The notes under the pieces are model-generated. The model was not told where the DNA came from. It saw only the letters and a list, made by a program, of their open reading frames with translations, and searched no databases. The position numbers and the translations under genes are program-made. DNA of 64,000 nucleotides from Thermoanaerobaculales bacterium (GTDB lineage Bacteria; Acidobacteriota; Thermoanaerobaculia; Thermoanaerobaculales; Sulfomarinibacteraceae): NCBI GenBank assembly GCA_035358815.1, contig DAOPQC010000011.1, forward strand, positions 62,001-126,000, read 5' to 3'. This document shows positions 34,359 to 42,114 of the stretch, in pieces. Positions within the stretch are counted from its first letter, which is position 1. Every line of letters starts with the position of its first letter.

Positions 34359-34880
34359 TCACGCCGAGGCGGAGCGGAACTCGCCCGCCCGCCGGTCCTT
34401 CACCACCCCGGGGAAGCTGAGGATCCGGTTGTGGATGACCGCGTAGACGCCCGCCGGGAGGAGGCGCGCCGCCATCAACGCCTCGGTCACGTTCTGCTGG
34501 GCGTCGGAGTCGCGGAACTCGTACGGCCGCATCGCGCCGGTCAGGATGACCGGGATCGCCAGCGCATCGAGCCCGGCGTGCAGGTGGTCGCCGGTCTTGC
34601 CCAGGGTGTCGGTGCCGTGGACCACGATCACCGCATCCGAGGTGGGCAGCGCGTCCCGGACCGCCTCCAGGATCCGGCCTCGGTCCTCCTCGGTCATGTC
34701 GAGGGAGTCCTTGCGCATCACCGACACGTGCCGGATGAAGAGGTCCGGCAGCCGCAGCGAGGCCAGGATCTCGTCGAGGTTGGTGCCCTCGATCTCGAGG
34801 TTGCCGCCGTACTCGTCGTAGGTCTTGTCGATGGTCCCGCCGGTGGTCAGGATCGTGATCTTCACGCGTCGCACTCCCAT
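34359..34880 (-). CDS. Short asparaginase-domain protein
   Basis: A 173-residue protein equal to the N-terminal domain of L-asparaginases (normally about 330 residues). It has TILTTGGTIDKTYDEYGGN with the catalytic Thr, VVHGTDTLGKTG with the second Thr-Asp pair, TGAMRPYEFRDSDAQQNV, and stops at a Kpn-like FPGVVKDRRAGEFRSASA tail without the C-terminal domain. Stand-alone forms of this size occur in several proteobacteria and their substrate is not well known. It lies 40 bp after kdsD. Whether it hydrolyses asparagine or another amide is open. Confidence 0.83.
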   Translation of the reverse strand: MGVRRVKITILTTGGTIDKTYDEYGGNLEIEGTNLDEILASLRLPDLFIRHVSVMRKDSLDMTEEDRGRILEAVRDALPTSDAVIVVHGTDTLGKTGDHLHAGLDALAIPVILTGAMRPYEFRDSDAQQNVTEALMAARLLPAGVYAVIHNRILSFPGVVKDRRAGEFRSASA

Positions 34881-34920
34881 CTCCGAGGGTCATCAGCGCC
34901 CGGGCAACGGCGGGCCCCGG

Positions 34921-35877
34921 TCAGAACAGCCCGACGCCCCACAGGTCGTGCAGGTGGAGGACTCCCTCGACCCTGCCGTCCGGGCCGCACACCATCAACG
35001 ACGTGATCCGCCGCTCCTCGAGCAGCCGCAGCGCGGCCGACGCGAGCTCGCCGGCACCGATGGCCACGCCGCCCGGGTGCATCACCTCGGCCGCCGCGTG
35101 GTCGAGCGGGGCCGTATCGCGCTCCATCAGCCGCCGCAGGTCGCCGTCGGTGATCACCCCGAGCAGCCGGCCGTCGCCGTCCTGCACCGTGGCGACGCCG
35201 AGGCCCTTGCGGCTCATCTCGTAGATCACGTCCTTCATCGGGGTATCAGGCGCCACCCGCGGGACGTCCGCGCCGTGGTGCATCAGGTCGCCCACCTTGA
35301 GGAAGCGCTTGCCGAGCTTGCCGCCCGGATGCAGCAGCGCGAAGTCCTCCTCGCGAAACCCCTTGCGCACCGACACTGCCATCGCCAGCGCGTCGCCGAG
35401 GGCCAGGCTGGCGGTGGTCGACGCGGTCGGCGCCAGGTTGAGCGGGCAGGCCTCGCGGCGCACGCCGAGGTCGAGGTGCAGGTCGGCCGCCTGGGCGAGC
35501 GGCGAGTCCGGGTACGAGGTGAAGGCGATCAGCGGGATGGCCTGTCGCTTGAGGAACTCGACCAAGCGCAGGATCTCCTCGGTGGTCCCGGAGTGCGAGA
35601 TCGCGACCACCAGGTCGCCCGCGACCACCATCCCGAGGTCGCCGTGAATGGCGTCCGCCGGGTGCAGGTGGAGCGCCGGCGTGCCCGTCGAGCGCATGGT
35701 GGCCGCCAGCTTGTGGCAGATGATCCCCGACTTGCCCATGCCCGTCCACACCACCCGGCCGGTGCAGGCGACGACCATGTTGACCGCCCGCTCGAAGTCC
35801 TCACCGATCAGGTCGGCCAGCCGGCGAATGGCCTCGGCCTCGGTCTCCAGGACCTGGCGGGCGACAGTCAACGTCAC
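34921..35877 (-). CDS. kdsD: Arabinose-5-phosphate isomerase
   Basis: A 318-residue KdsD/KpsF enzyme that converts ribulose-5-phosphate to arabinose-5-phosphate, the first step to Kdo. The SIS domain is at about 30-170 (VVWTGMGKSGIICHKLAATM; SHSGTTEEILRLVEFLKRQ; NLAPTASTTASLALGDALA), followed by two CBS domains (about 200-318; ITDGDLRRLMERD). It overlaps kdsA as ATGA (35874-35877), so the two are coupled and supply the arabinose-5-phosphate used by KdsA. Confidence 0.95.
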   Translation of the reverse strand: MTLTVARQVLETEAEAIRRLADLIGEDFERAVNMVVACTGRVVWTGMGKSGIICHKLAATMRSTGTPALHLHPADAIHGDLGMVVAGDLVVAISHSGTTEEILRLVEFLKRQAIPLIAFTSYPDSPLAQAADLHLDLGVRREACPLNLAPTASTTASLALGDALAMAVSVRKGFREEDFALLHPGGKLGKRFLKVGDLMHHGADVPRVAPDTPMKDVIYEMSRKGLGVATVQDGDGRLLGVITDGDLRRLMERDTAPLDHAAAEVMHPGGVAIGAGELASAALRLLEERRITSLMVCGPDGRVEGVLHLHDLWGVGLF

Positions 35878-36707
35878 GGCGCCGCCCCCCGGACCGCGGC
35901 CGTCACGGCCTCGAGCTGTTCAACCAGCGTGTCGAACTCCTCCAGCGAGAGCTGGGTGGAGGCGTCGGACAGGGCGTCGTGCGGGCTCGGGTGGACCTCG
36001 ATGAAGAAACCGTCGACCCCGGCCGCGGCCGCCGCCCTCGCGAGCTGGGGGTGGAACTCCCGCGTGCCGCCGGTCGTGAGCCCGAGGCCGCCCGGAAGCT
36101 GCAGCGAGTGGGTGACGTCGAACACCACCGGTGCGAAGCGGCGGATCATCGGGAAGGCGCGCATGTCGACGACCAGGTTGTGGTAGCCGAAGCTGGTGCC
36201 GCGCTCGGTGACCGTCACCCGCTCGTTGCCGGTGGAGCGGACCTTGTCGACCGCGTTGGCCATGTCGTCGGGGGCCATGAACTGGCCCTTCTTGATGTTC
36301 ACCGCGGCGCCGCTGCCGCCGCACGCCAGCAGCAGGTCGGTCTGCCGGCACAGGAAGGCCGGGACCTGGAGGACGTCGGCCACTGCCGCCGCCCGGTCGG
36401 CCTGCCCGGGCTCGTGGACGTCGGTGAGCACCGGCAGCCCGGTCTCCTCCTTGACCCGCCGCAGGATGGCGAGGCCTTCGTCGATCCCGGGGCCCCGGAA
36501 CGAGGTCAGCGAGGACCGGTTGGCCTTGTCGAACGACGCCTTGAAGAGCAGGGGAAGAGCGCGGTGGGCCGCGATCGCGGCGAGCCGGCTCGCGAGCTCG
36601 ACGGTAGCCGCCTCGGACTCGATAACGCACGGCCCGGCGATGTAGACGGGACGGCTACCGCCCCCGATCGGGATGCCGGGCGCGATCTGGAAAGGTGCTG
36701 CAACCAT
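35874..36707 (-). CDS. kdsA: 3-deoxy-8-phosphooctulonate (Kdo-8-P) synthase
   Basis: A 277-residue enzyme condensing arabinose-5-phosphate with phosphoenolpyruvate. It carries YIAGPCVIESE (near 24), FKASFDKANRSSLTSFRGPG (near 55), TDVHEPGQ (near 96), FLCRQTDLL, NIKKGQFMAP (near 135), ERGTSFGYHNLVVDMR (near 165) and FDVTHSLQLPGG. The residue in the YIAGPCVIE motif is Cys, as in metal-dependent forms, but the metal type cannot be settled by eye. It is followed directly by kdsD and preceded by a 315-bp repeat element that separates it from pyrG. Confidence 0.96.
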   Translation of the reverse strand: MVAAPFQIAPGIPIGGGSRPVYIAGPCVIESEAATVELASRLAAIAAHRALPLLFKASFDKANRSSLTSFRGPGIDEGLAILRRVKEETGLPVLTDVHEPGQADRAAAVADVLQVPAFLCRQTDLLLACGGSGAAVNIKKGQFMAPDDMANAVDKVRSTGNERVTVTERGTSFGYHNLVVDMRAFPMIRRFAPVVFDVTHSLQLPGGLGLTTGGTREFHPQLARAAAAAGVDGFFIEVHPSPHDALSDASTQLSLEEFDTLVEQLEAVTAAVRGAAP

Positions 36708-36737
36708 CGCGGCAAGTGTAGCGCATGGCAGGCCGCG

Positions 36738-37014
36738 AGGACGCGGCCAGGGGCCGGGATCTGGGGGCTAGGGTCCAGCCCCTCCCACCCGCTTCCGCTT
36801 CCGCGCCCCCGCCCGCTCGTTCGCTCCGTCGTCGAGAACGCTCCGCGCCGATTCTCTGGAGGCGCTCCCCAAGGTGACTCGCGGCCGGCGGTCGCGGTGA
36901 CCAGCCGTCACCAGCGGGTGGCCGTAGGCCGCAAGCTACTGCGGCCACGGGAACGGGAGCGGGAACGGGAGTTGAGCTGTCCCCCAGCTCCCAGATCCTA
37001 TCCCCTGGGTGGCG
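36738..37014. repeat. Intergenic G/C hexamer element, copy 3 (core type A)
   Basis: This almost fills the 315-bp gap between pyrG and kdsA. Left end degenerate (GGGATCTGGGGGCTAGGG, about 36756). C-rich run CGCTTCCGCTTCCGCGCCCC (about 36789). Core with CGAGAACGCTCCGCGCCGAT and TCTCTGGAGGCGCTCCCC (about 36832-36872). G-rich run CGGGAACGGGAGCGGGAACG (about 36950-36970). Right end CCCAGATCCTATCCCCTGGG at about 36990-37009, the exact reverse complement of the left end at 62044-62063. The core matches copy 4 at 47.5 kb. Confidence 0.8.
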
Positions 37015-37022
37015 GGGGCGCC

Positions 37023-38702
37023 TCACGCCTGGACCGCGGGCTCCTCCACGGCCGGCGCCTTCGCGACGGTCCCCGCCGGCTCCGCGGCCTCCCCGCCCAC
37101 CCTCTGCTTGCGGTACTCGATGGCGGCCGCGATGAACGACTTGAAGATCGGGTGCGGTCGGTACGGCCGCGACTTGAACTCGGGGTGGAACTGGCAGGCC
37201 AGGAACCACGGGTGGCCGGGCAGCTCCACGACCTCGACGAACATCCGGTCGGGCGACTTGCCGCTCACCATCAGGCCCTTCTCCTCGAACAGCGGGACGT
37301 ACTCGGGGTTGACCTCGTAGCGGTGGCGGTGCCGCTCCCAGACCTCGTCGGCGGCGTAGGTCTTCCAGGCCAGCGAGCCCGGCTTGAGCCGGCACGGGTA
37401 CTTGCCGAGCCGCATCGTGCCGCCCATCTGGTCCACTCCGACCAGCTCGCGCATCTTGTAGATGACCTTGTAGGGCGGCTGGGCCACGAACTCGGTCGAG
37501 TGGGCGCCGGCGAGCCCGCACACGTTGCGGGCGAACTCGATCATCGCGGTCTGCAGGCCGAGGCAGATGCCGAAGTAGGGGATCCTGCGGCCGCGCGCGA
37601 ACTCGATCGCCCGGATCATCCCCTCGATCCCGCGCTTGCCGAAGCCTCCCGGCACCAGGATCGCGTCGACCTCGAACAGCTGCTCCGGGTAGCCGGAGCC
37701 CTCGAGCGACTCGGAGTCGATGAACATCAGGTTGACCTTGACGCCGTTGGCGAGGCCGCCGTGGCCGAGGGCCTCGTTGAGCGACTTGTAGGAGTCGGCG
37801 AGGTCGACGTACTTGCCGACGATCCCGATCGACACCTCGTCCTTCGCGGTGCGGATCGCGTCCACGACCTCGCGCCAGCGGGCGAGGTCCTTGTTGCCCC
37901 GGGGAAGGCCGAGCATCTCGAGCACGATCTCGTCGAGCCCCTCGGCCGCGAGCTTCAGCGGCACCTCGTAGATGGTGTCGACGTCCTGCGCCGGGATCAC
38001 CGCCCGCGACTCGACGTTGCAGAAGAGCGCGATCTTGTCGCGCAGGTCGGAGGGCAGCGGCCGGTCGACCCGGGCCAGCAGGATGTCGGGCTGGATCCCG
38101 ATCTGCAGCAGCTCCTTCACCGAGTGCTGGGTCGGCTTGGTCTTGAGCTCGTCCGAGCCCTTGATGTACGGCACCAGGGTGAGGTGGATGTTGAGCACGT
38201 TGCCGCGGCCGAGGTCGGACCGGAACTGGCGGATCGCCTCGAGGAACGGCAGCGACTCGATGTCGCCCACGGTGCCGCCGATCTCGACGATCACGAAGTC
38301 GACGTCGCCGCCCACCGCCCGGATGTTGGCCTTGATCTCGTCGGTGATGTGCGGGATCACCTGCACGGTCTTGCCGAGGTAGTCGCCGCGGCGCTCCTTC
38401 TCGATCACCGATGCATAGATCTTGCCGGTCGTGAAGTTGTTCTTCTTGGACATCGAGACGCTCGTGAAGCGCTCGTAGTGGCCGAGGTCGAGGTCGGTCT
38501 CGGCGCCGTCGTCGGTGACGAAGACCTCGCCGTGCTGGAAGGGCGACATGGTCCCGGGATCGACGTTGACGTAGGGGTCGATCTTCAACATGGTGACGGT
38601 GTAGCCGTGGGCCTCCATCAGGGAGGCCAGCGACGCAGCCGAGATGCCCTTGCCGAGGCCGGACACCACGCCGCCGGTGACGAAGACGTACTTCGTTGCC
38701 AT
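37023..38702 (-). CDS. pyrG: CTP synthase
   Basis: A full-length 559-residue enzyme making CTP from UTP with glutamine as ammonia donor. The synthetase domain (about 1-270) begins KYVFVTGGVVSGLGKGISAA and has KIDPYVNVDPGTMSPFQHGE. The glutamine amidotransferase domain has the nucleophile Cys in YFGICLGLQ (near 385) and CQFHPEFKSRPYRPHP near 515-530. The short Ala/Val/Pro-rich tail after 540 is an extension. It lies 15 bp after kdsB; CTP is the co-substrate of KdsB, so the pairing makes metabolic sense. Confidence 0.97.
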   Translation of the reverse strand: MATKYVFVTGGVVSGLGKGISAASLASLMEAHGYTVTMLKIDPYVNVDPGTMSPFQHGEVFVTDDGAETDLDLGHYERFTSVSMSKKNNFTTGKIYASVIEKERRGDYLGKTVQVIPHITDEIKANIRAVGGDVDFVIVEIGGTVGDIESLPFLEAIRQFRSDLGRGNVLNIHLTLVPYIKGSDELKTKPTQHSVKELLQIGIQPDILLARVDRPLPSDLRDKIALFCNVESRAVIPAQDVDTIYEVPLKLAAEGLDEIVLEMLGLPRGNKDLARWREVVDAIRTAKDEVSIGIVGKYVDLADSYKSLNEALGHGGLANGVKVNLMFIDSESLEGSGYPEQLFEVDAILVPGGFGKRGIEGMIRAIEFARGRRIPYFGICLGLQTAMIEFARNVCGLAGAHSTEFVAQPPYKVIYKMRELVGVDQMGGTMRLGKYPCRLKPGSLAWKTYAADEVWERHRHRYEVNPEYVPLFEEKGLMVSGKSPDRMFVEVVELPGHPWFLACQFHPEFKSRPYRPHPIFKSFIAAAIEYRKQRVGGEAAEPAGTVAKAPAVEEPAVQA

Positions 38703-38717
38703 GCCTGTCGCCCCTCC

Positions 38718-39467
38718 CTACGGTTGGCGAGACGAGAGAACGCGCTCGAGCTCGGCGAGGTCCTCCGGGGTGTCCACCCCGAACGCCGGCCGCGGCGCGT
38801 CCAGGACCAGGATCTCCATCCCGTTCTCGAGGGCGCGCAGCTGCTCCAGCCCCTCCGCCCGCTCCAGCGGCGACGGCGGCAGCTCCACGAACGACGCCAG
38901 CGCGCCGCGGCGGAAGCCGTAGATCCCGAGGTGAAGCCGCCACAGCCGCGCCGCCGCCTCCAGGTCACGCGGGTACGGCAGCGGCGAGCGCGAGAAGCAG
39001 AGCGCCCGCCCGGTCACGGTGCGCACCACCTTGACCGCGTTCGGGTCCGAGACCCGCCCCGCGTCGAGCGGCCGGCACAGGGTCGCGATCCCGACCTTCG
39101 GCGCCGCCACCATCCCGGCCACCAGGGCATCGATGTTGTCGGCGGCGATCAGCGGCTCATCGCCCTGGACGTTGACCACGATCTCCCACCCCTGCCGGCC
39201 CAGCACCGCTTGCGCCACCCGATCCGTGCCGGACGCGCACGCGCCGGTCATCACGACCTCCGCGCCCGCGGCTGCGGCGGCTGCCCCGACCCGCTCGTCG
39301 TCGGTCGCCACGATCACCGCGTCGATCGAACGCGCCTCGGCCGCCCGCCGGACCACGTGCACGATCATCGGCTCGCCCGCCAGCAGGGCCAGCGGCTTGC
39401 CGGGGAACCGCGTCGATCCCCAGCGTGCGGGGATCGCCGCGATCACGAGTCGGTCGCCGTGTGCCAT
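38718..39467 (-). CDS. kdsB: 3-deoxy-manno-octulosonate cytidylyltransferase (CMP-Kdo synthetase)
   Basis: A 249-residue KdsB that activates Kdo with CTP before transfer to lipid A. Family motifs are IPARWGSTRFPGKPLALLAG (about 12-31), VATDDERV (about 54), NVQGDEPLI (about 99), FSRSPLPYPRD (about 160), HLGIYGFRRGAL (about 178) and VDTPEDLAELERV near the end. First gene of the kdsB-pyrG-(element)-kdsA-kdsD run. A strong promoter at 39479-39507 leaves a leader of only about 5-8 bases before the ATG. Confidence 0.96.
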   Translation of the reverse strand: MAHGDRLVIAAIPARWGSTRFPGKPLALLAGEPMIVHVVRRAAEARSIDAVIVATDDERVGAAAAAAGAEVVMTGACASGTDRVAQAVLGRQGWEIVVNVQGDEPLIAADNIDALVAGMVAAPKVGIATLCRPLDAGRVSDPNAVKVVRTVTGRALCFSRSPLPYPRDLEAAARLWRLHLGIYGFRRGALASFVELPPSPLERAEGLEQLRALENGMEILVLDAPRPAFGVDTPEDLAELERVLSSRQP

Positions 39468-39478
39468 CCTGTAGGTCG

Positions 39479-39507
39479 ATGCTAGGGACGCCGGGATCCG
39501 ATGTCAA
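39479..39507 (-). promoter_or_regulatory. Promoter of kdsB
   Basis: On the minus strand a perfect -35 TTGACA (39502-39507), a 17-bp spacer and -10 TAGCAT (39479-39484) lie 11 bp before the kdsB ATG. The start of transcription would fall some 5-7 bases before the start codon, so the mRNA is nearly leaderless. Confidence 0.82.
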
Positions 39508-39707
39508 GGTCACGGACTGAATTCCTACAATTGTTTGATTGCTTTCCTGTTTCTTGACCTTCGGCCTAGATCAAGCTCCTGAATCTGGTCGTTGTCATCT
39601 CCGCCAGCCGCACGGCCCAACAACGGCCTGTTGAGGCGACTCTATCCTCATGATCGCCGCCCCGCCGCGCCGCGCGGCCACGCATGCCGGTTGATTCCGA
39701 GCTCGAG

Positions 39708-39720
39708 GTTTGTTACAAAC
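39708..39720. promoter_or_regulatory. Palindromic operator candidate for the TetR regulator
   Basis: GTTTGTTACAAAC is a perfect 6+1+6 palindrome ending six bases before the TetR ATG, followed by CGATCG. TetR proteins commonly bind such sites over their own promoter. No second copy was noticed in the window. Confidence 0.6.
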
Positions 39721-39726
39721 GATCGT

Positions 39727-40332
39727 ATGAATCTGACGACACGAGCTAGGCTGATCGAGGCGGCCTCGACCCTCTTCGCCGAACGTGGGTATGGCGGCGC
39801 CTCGGTGCGCGACATCTGCGACCTCGCCCGGGTCAACCCCGGGGCGGTGTCCTACCACTTTGGCGGCAAGCGCCAGCTCTACCGGACCGCGCTCCGCCAG
39901 GCCGCCCAGCGCCTCGCACGGGTGGAGGCGCCGCCTGCGAGCGCCGATGTCCAACTGCCGCACCCGCCCGACCTGACGGCTGTGGTGCGCAGGACGTTCC
40001 ACCGACTCGGCGAGGACCCGGTGGCGACGCGGCTGCTGCTGCGCGACCTCGCCGAGGGCGGCAGCCTGGCCGTGGAGGCCCTCGAGCCGACCCTGCGCGG
40101 CGCCCTCGACGGCCTGCGGGCCGCCACCGGCCACACCGACGACCCGCGCGCCTCGGCCGAGGTGCGGGTGCTGTTCCTCGAGCTCGCCGCCCCGGTGTTC
40201 CTGCTCGCCGCGGCGTGGCCCGCGATCGCGCGCACGCTCGAGCTGGCCGACGTCGAGCGCGAGGAGCTGCTCGACGACCTGACCCGCCGCACCCTCGGCA
40301 GGACGGGCTACGCCACCTCCTCGACGGCGTGA
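39727..40332 (+). CDS. TetR-family transcriptional regulator
   Basis: A 201-residue regulator. The N-terminal DNA-binding helix-turn-helix is at about 3-48 (TTRARLIEAASTLFAERGYG, SVRDICDLARVNPGAVSYHF, GGKRQLYRTAL). The C-terminal ligand-binding domain (about 75-195) resembles the CerR/YbiH-type TetR proteins. The start ATG 39727-39729 fits the conserved N-terminus and follows a 13-bp palindrome. The 3' end overlaps the convergent dehydrogenase-like gene by 25 bp. Target genes beyond itself are not evident. Confidence 0.9.
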   Translation: MNLTTRARLIEAASTLFAERGYGGASVRDICDLARVNPGAVSYHFGGKRQLYRTALRQAAQRLARVEAPPASADVQLPHPPDLTAVVRRTFHRLGEDPVATRLLLRDLAEGGSLAVEALEPTLRGALDGLRAATGHTDDPRASAEVRVLFLELAAPVFLLAAAWPAIARTLELADVEREELLDDLTRRTLGRTGYATSSTA

Positions 40333-41447
40333 GTGAGCACCACGCCGCGCGCGGCGAGGTAGCTGATGATCGAGTCGAAGCAGGCCTGGTTCCTGCCCAG
40401 GTCCTCCGGCGGCACCACCCCCGGTTGGCGATGGAGCCCGCTCGCGAGGGCGTTGACCGCGGCGGTGCAGGTGTAGCCGGTGGTCCGGGCCATCGACGAC
40501 ACGCCGCGCTCGCGATCGTAGCGGTCGACGAGGTCCCAGCGGTGGCGGACCGCCGCGCCCGCCACGGTGCCCTCGACCTCGACCCGCATCACGGTGATGT
40601 CCTCCTCCCCTTCCGACGGCTGCCAGGCGTCCGCGAGCAGCCGCGCGGTGACGTCGAGGGGACGCACCCGCACGCCGGCGACCTCGAGCGGCCGCTCGGC
40701 GAAGAAGCCGCTGTCCCGGAGCATGCGCATCATCTCGGCGTGGCCGGGGTAGCGCATGGTCTTCTCCTTCATCGTCGGCACCGTGCTCGTCCGCAGCAGC
40801 GTCCGCAGGCCGTCGGTGTTGAAGGCCTCTAGCGTCCCGACGGCCGGCAGGTCGAGCAGCTCGAGCTCGGACAGCGCCGGCCGCGACACGACGTGCCCGT
40901 TGACCACCAGCCGCGCCGGCCGGGTGTACTCGGCGATGACGTCGATCGGCGAGAACACCGACCGGTACTCGTACGGCCAGTGGCGCACGACCGGCAGCCC
41001 GCCCACCCAGCACGAGAAGCTCTCGACCTCGTCCCAGGTCGCCTCGCAGTGTCCGAGGATCATGTTGGAGAGCCCGGGAGCGACGCCGCAGTCGACGACC
41101 GCGACCACGCCCCGACGCGTCGCCACCTTGTTGAGCTCGAATGGGTCCTGCTCGAAGAACGAGATGTCGACGGTGTTGACGCCGGCCTCGATGACCGACC
41201 GCAGGGTCGCGTAGCCCATCGGCCCCGGCACCGCGCCGACCGCGAGGTCGTGCCCGTCCACCGTCGCGGCGACCACCTCGGGCCGCGAGAGGTCGGCCTC
41301 GACCACCCGCACTCCGGCCGCCCCGGACAGCCGCCCGAGCGCGTCCGGCGAGGAGTCCGCCACCGTCACCTCCCATCCCTGATGCTCCGCGAGGTCCCTC
41401 GCGATGGCGTTCCCGACCCGACCCGCACCGAGCACGACGATCCTCAT
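40308..41447 (-). CDS. Saccharopine dehydrogenase-like NAD(P)-dependent oxidoreductase
   Basis: A 379-residue protein with an N-terminal Rossmann fold (MRIVVLGAGRVGNAIARDLA) and a catalytic domain of the saccharopine dehydrogenase/LysDH-like family (CGVAPGLSNMILGH near 120, FNTDGLRTLLRT near 210, MKEKTMRYPGHAEMMRMLRD near 227). Members act on lysine or saccharopine-type amino acids. The phrase around YPGH is typical of lysine 6-dehydrogenase relatives. No lysine genes are nearby, so the exact reaction is uncertain. Confidence 0.88.
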   Translation of the reverse strand: MRIVVLGAGRVGNAIARDLAEHQGWEVTVADSSPDALGRLSGAAGVRVVEADLSRPEVVAATVDGHDLAVGAVPGPMGYATLRSVIEAGVNTVDISFFEQDPFELNKVATRRGVVAVVDCGVAPGLSNMILGHCEATWDEVESFSCWVGGLPVVRHWPYEYRSVFSPIDVIAEYTRPARLVVNGHVVSRPALSELELLDLPAVGTLEAFNTDGLRTLLRTSTVPTMKEKTMRYPGHAEMMRMLRDSGFFAERPLEVAGVRVRPLDVTARLLADAWQPSEGEEDITVMRVEVEGTVAGAAVRHRWDLVDRYDRERGVSSMARTTGYTCTAAVNALASGLHRQPGVVPPEDLGRNQACFDSIISYLAARGVVLTHAVEEVA

Positions 41448-41480
41448 GAGCGCCTCCCGTCCCGACGAGCGCGCGCCAGC

Positions 41481-42071
41481 TTAGCAGCCCCAGGGCAACG
41501 CCGTCGCCAGGAAGCGCAGCGGCCACTCGGCCGCCTCGCCGGCATAGTGGACGCCGACCCGCGGGCCGCGGCGGATCCGGCGCGGGCCGACCCGCAACCC
41601 GTCGTCGCACAGCCAGAGCCCGCTCGGCCGATCACAGACGTCGATCCCGTCATCGTCGAGCGAGATCGCGAGTGCCTGGCCGAGCTTGCCCGGCCCATCG
41701 GCGAGCGCGCGGTCCGCGATGGCCGGTCCCCGCCGGCGGCGAGCGAGGTCGCGGCCGAGCACGACGGCGCCGCCGCGCAGCAGCACCGCCTGCCCTGCCC
41801 CGCCGCCGACCGTCACCAGGTTGAGGCAGTGGTGCAGGCCGTACACCAGGAAGACATAGGCGTGGCCGGCTTCGCCCCACATGGTCGCCACCCGAGGCGT
41901 CCGGCGGCCGCCGAAGGTGTGGGCAGCCGGATCGGTCGGCCCCAGGTAGGCCTCGACCTCGTGCAGGCGCACCGCGACCGTGCCTTCCCTGGTCCGCCTC
42001 ACCAGCAGCTTGCCGAGCAGGTCACGCGCCACCCGGACGGTCGGGCGCTGATAGAATTCGCGTCCCAGCAC
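41481..42071 (-). CDS. 3-methyladenine DNA glycosylase, AAG/MPG family
   Basis: A protein of about 196 residues that removes alkylated purines in base excision repair. Family motifs are LGREFYQRPTVRVARDLLGK at the start, VRLHEVEAYLGPTDPAAHTF with the catalytic Glu, GHAYVFLVYGLHHCLNLVT and a GPGKLGQAL substrate motif. The start is uncertain: GTG 42071 fits the family N-terminus, while ATG 42116 would overlap the divergent epimerase start by two bases. Neither has a clear ribosome binding site. Confidence 0.9.
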   Translation of the reverse strand: MLGREFYQRPTVRVARDLLGKLLVRRTREGTVAVRLHEVEAYLGPTDPAAHTFGGRRTPRVATMWGEAGHAYVFLVYGLHHCLNLVTVGGGAGQAVLLRGGAVVLGRDLARRRRGPAIADRALADGPGKLGQALAISLDDDGIDVCDRPSGLWLCDDGLRVGPRRIRRGPRVGVHYAGEAAEWPLRFLATALPWGC

Positions 42072-42114
42072 TGTGGCTGTGGTCAGCGCTCGTCGGCCGA
42101 GGAGGTTGCCAGGC

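Noticed and set aside
38703..38943. Frame extending pyrG upstream and a parallel minus-strand frame through kdsA and pyrG
   Set aside because: Overlaps kdsB and kdsA in other phases; CTP synthase N-terminus MATKYVFVTGG fixes the start at 38702.
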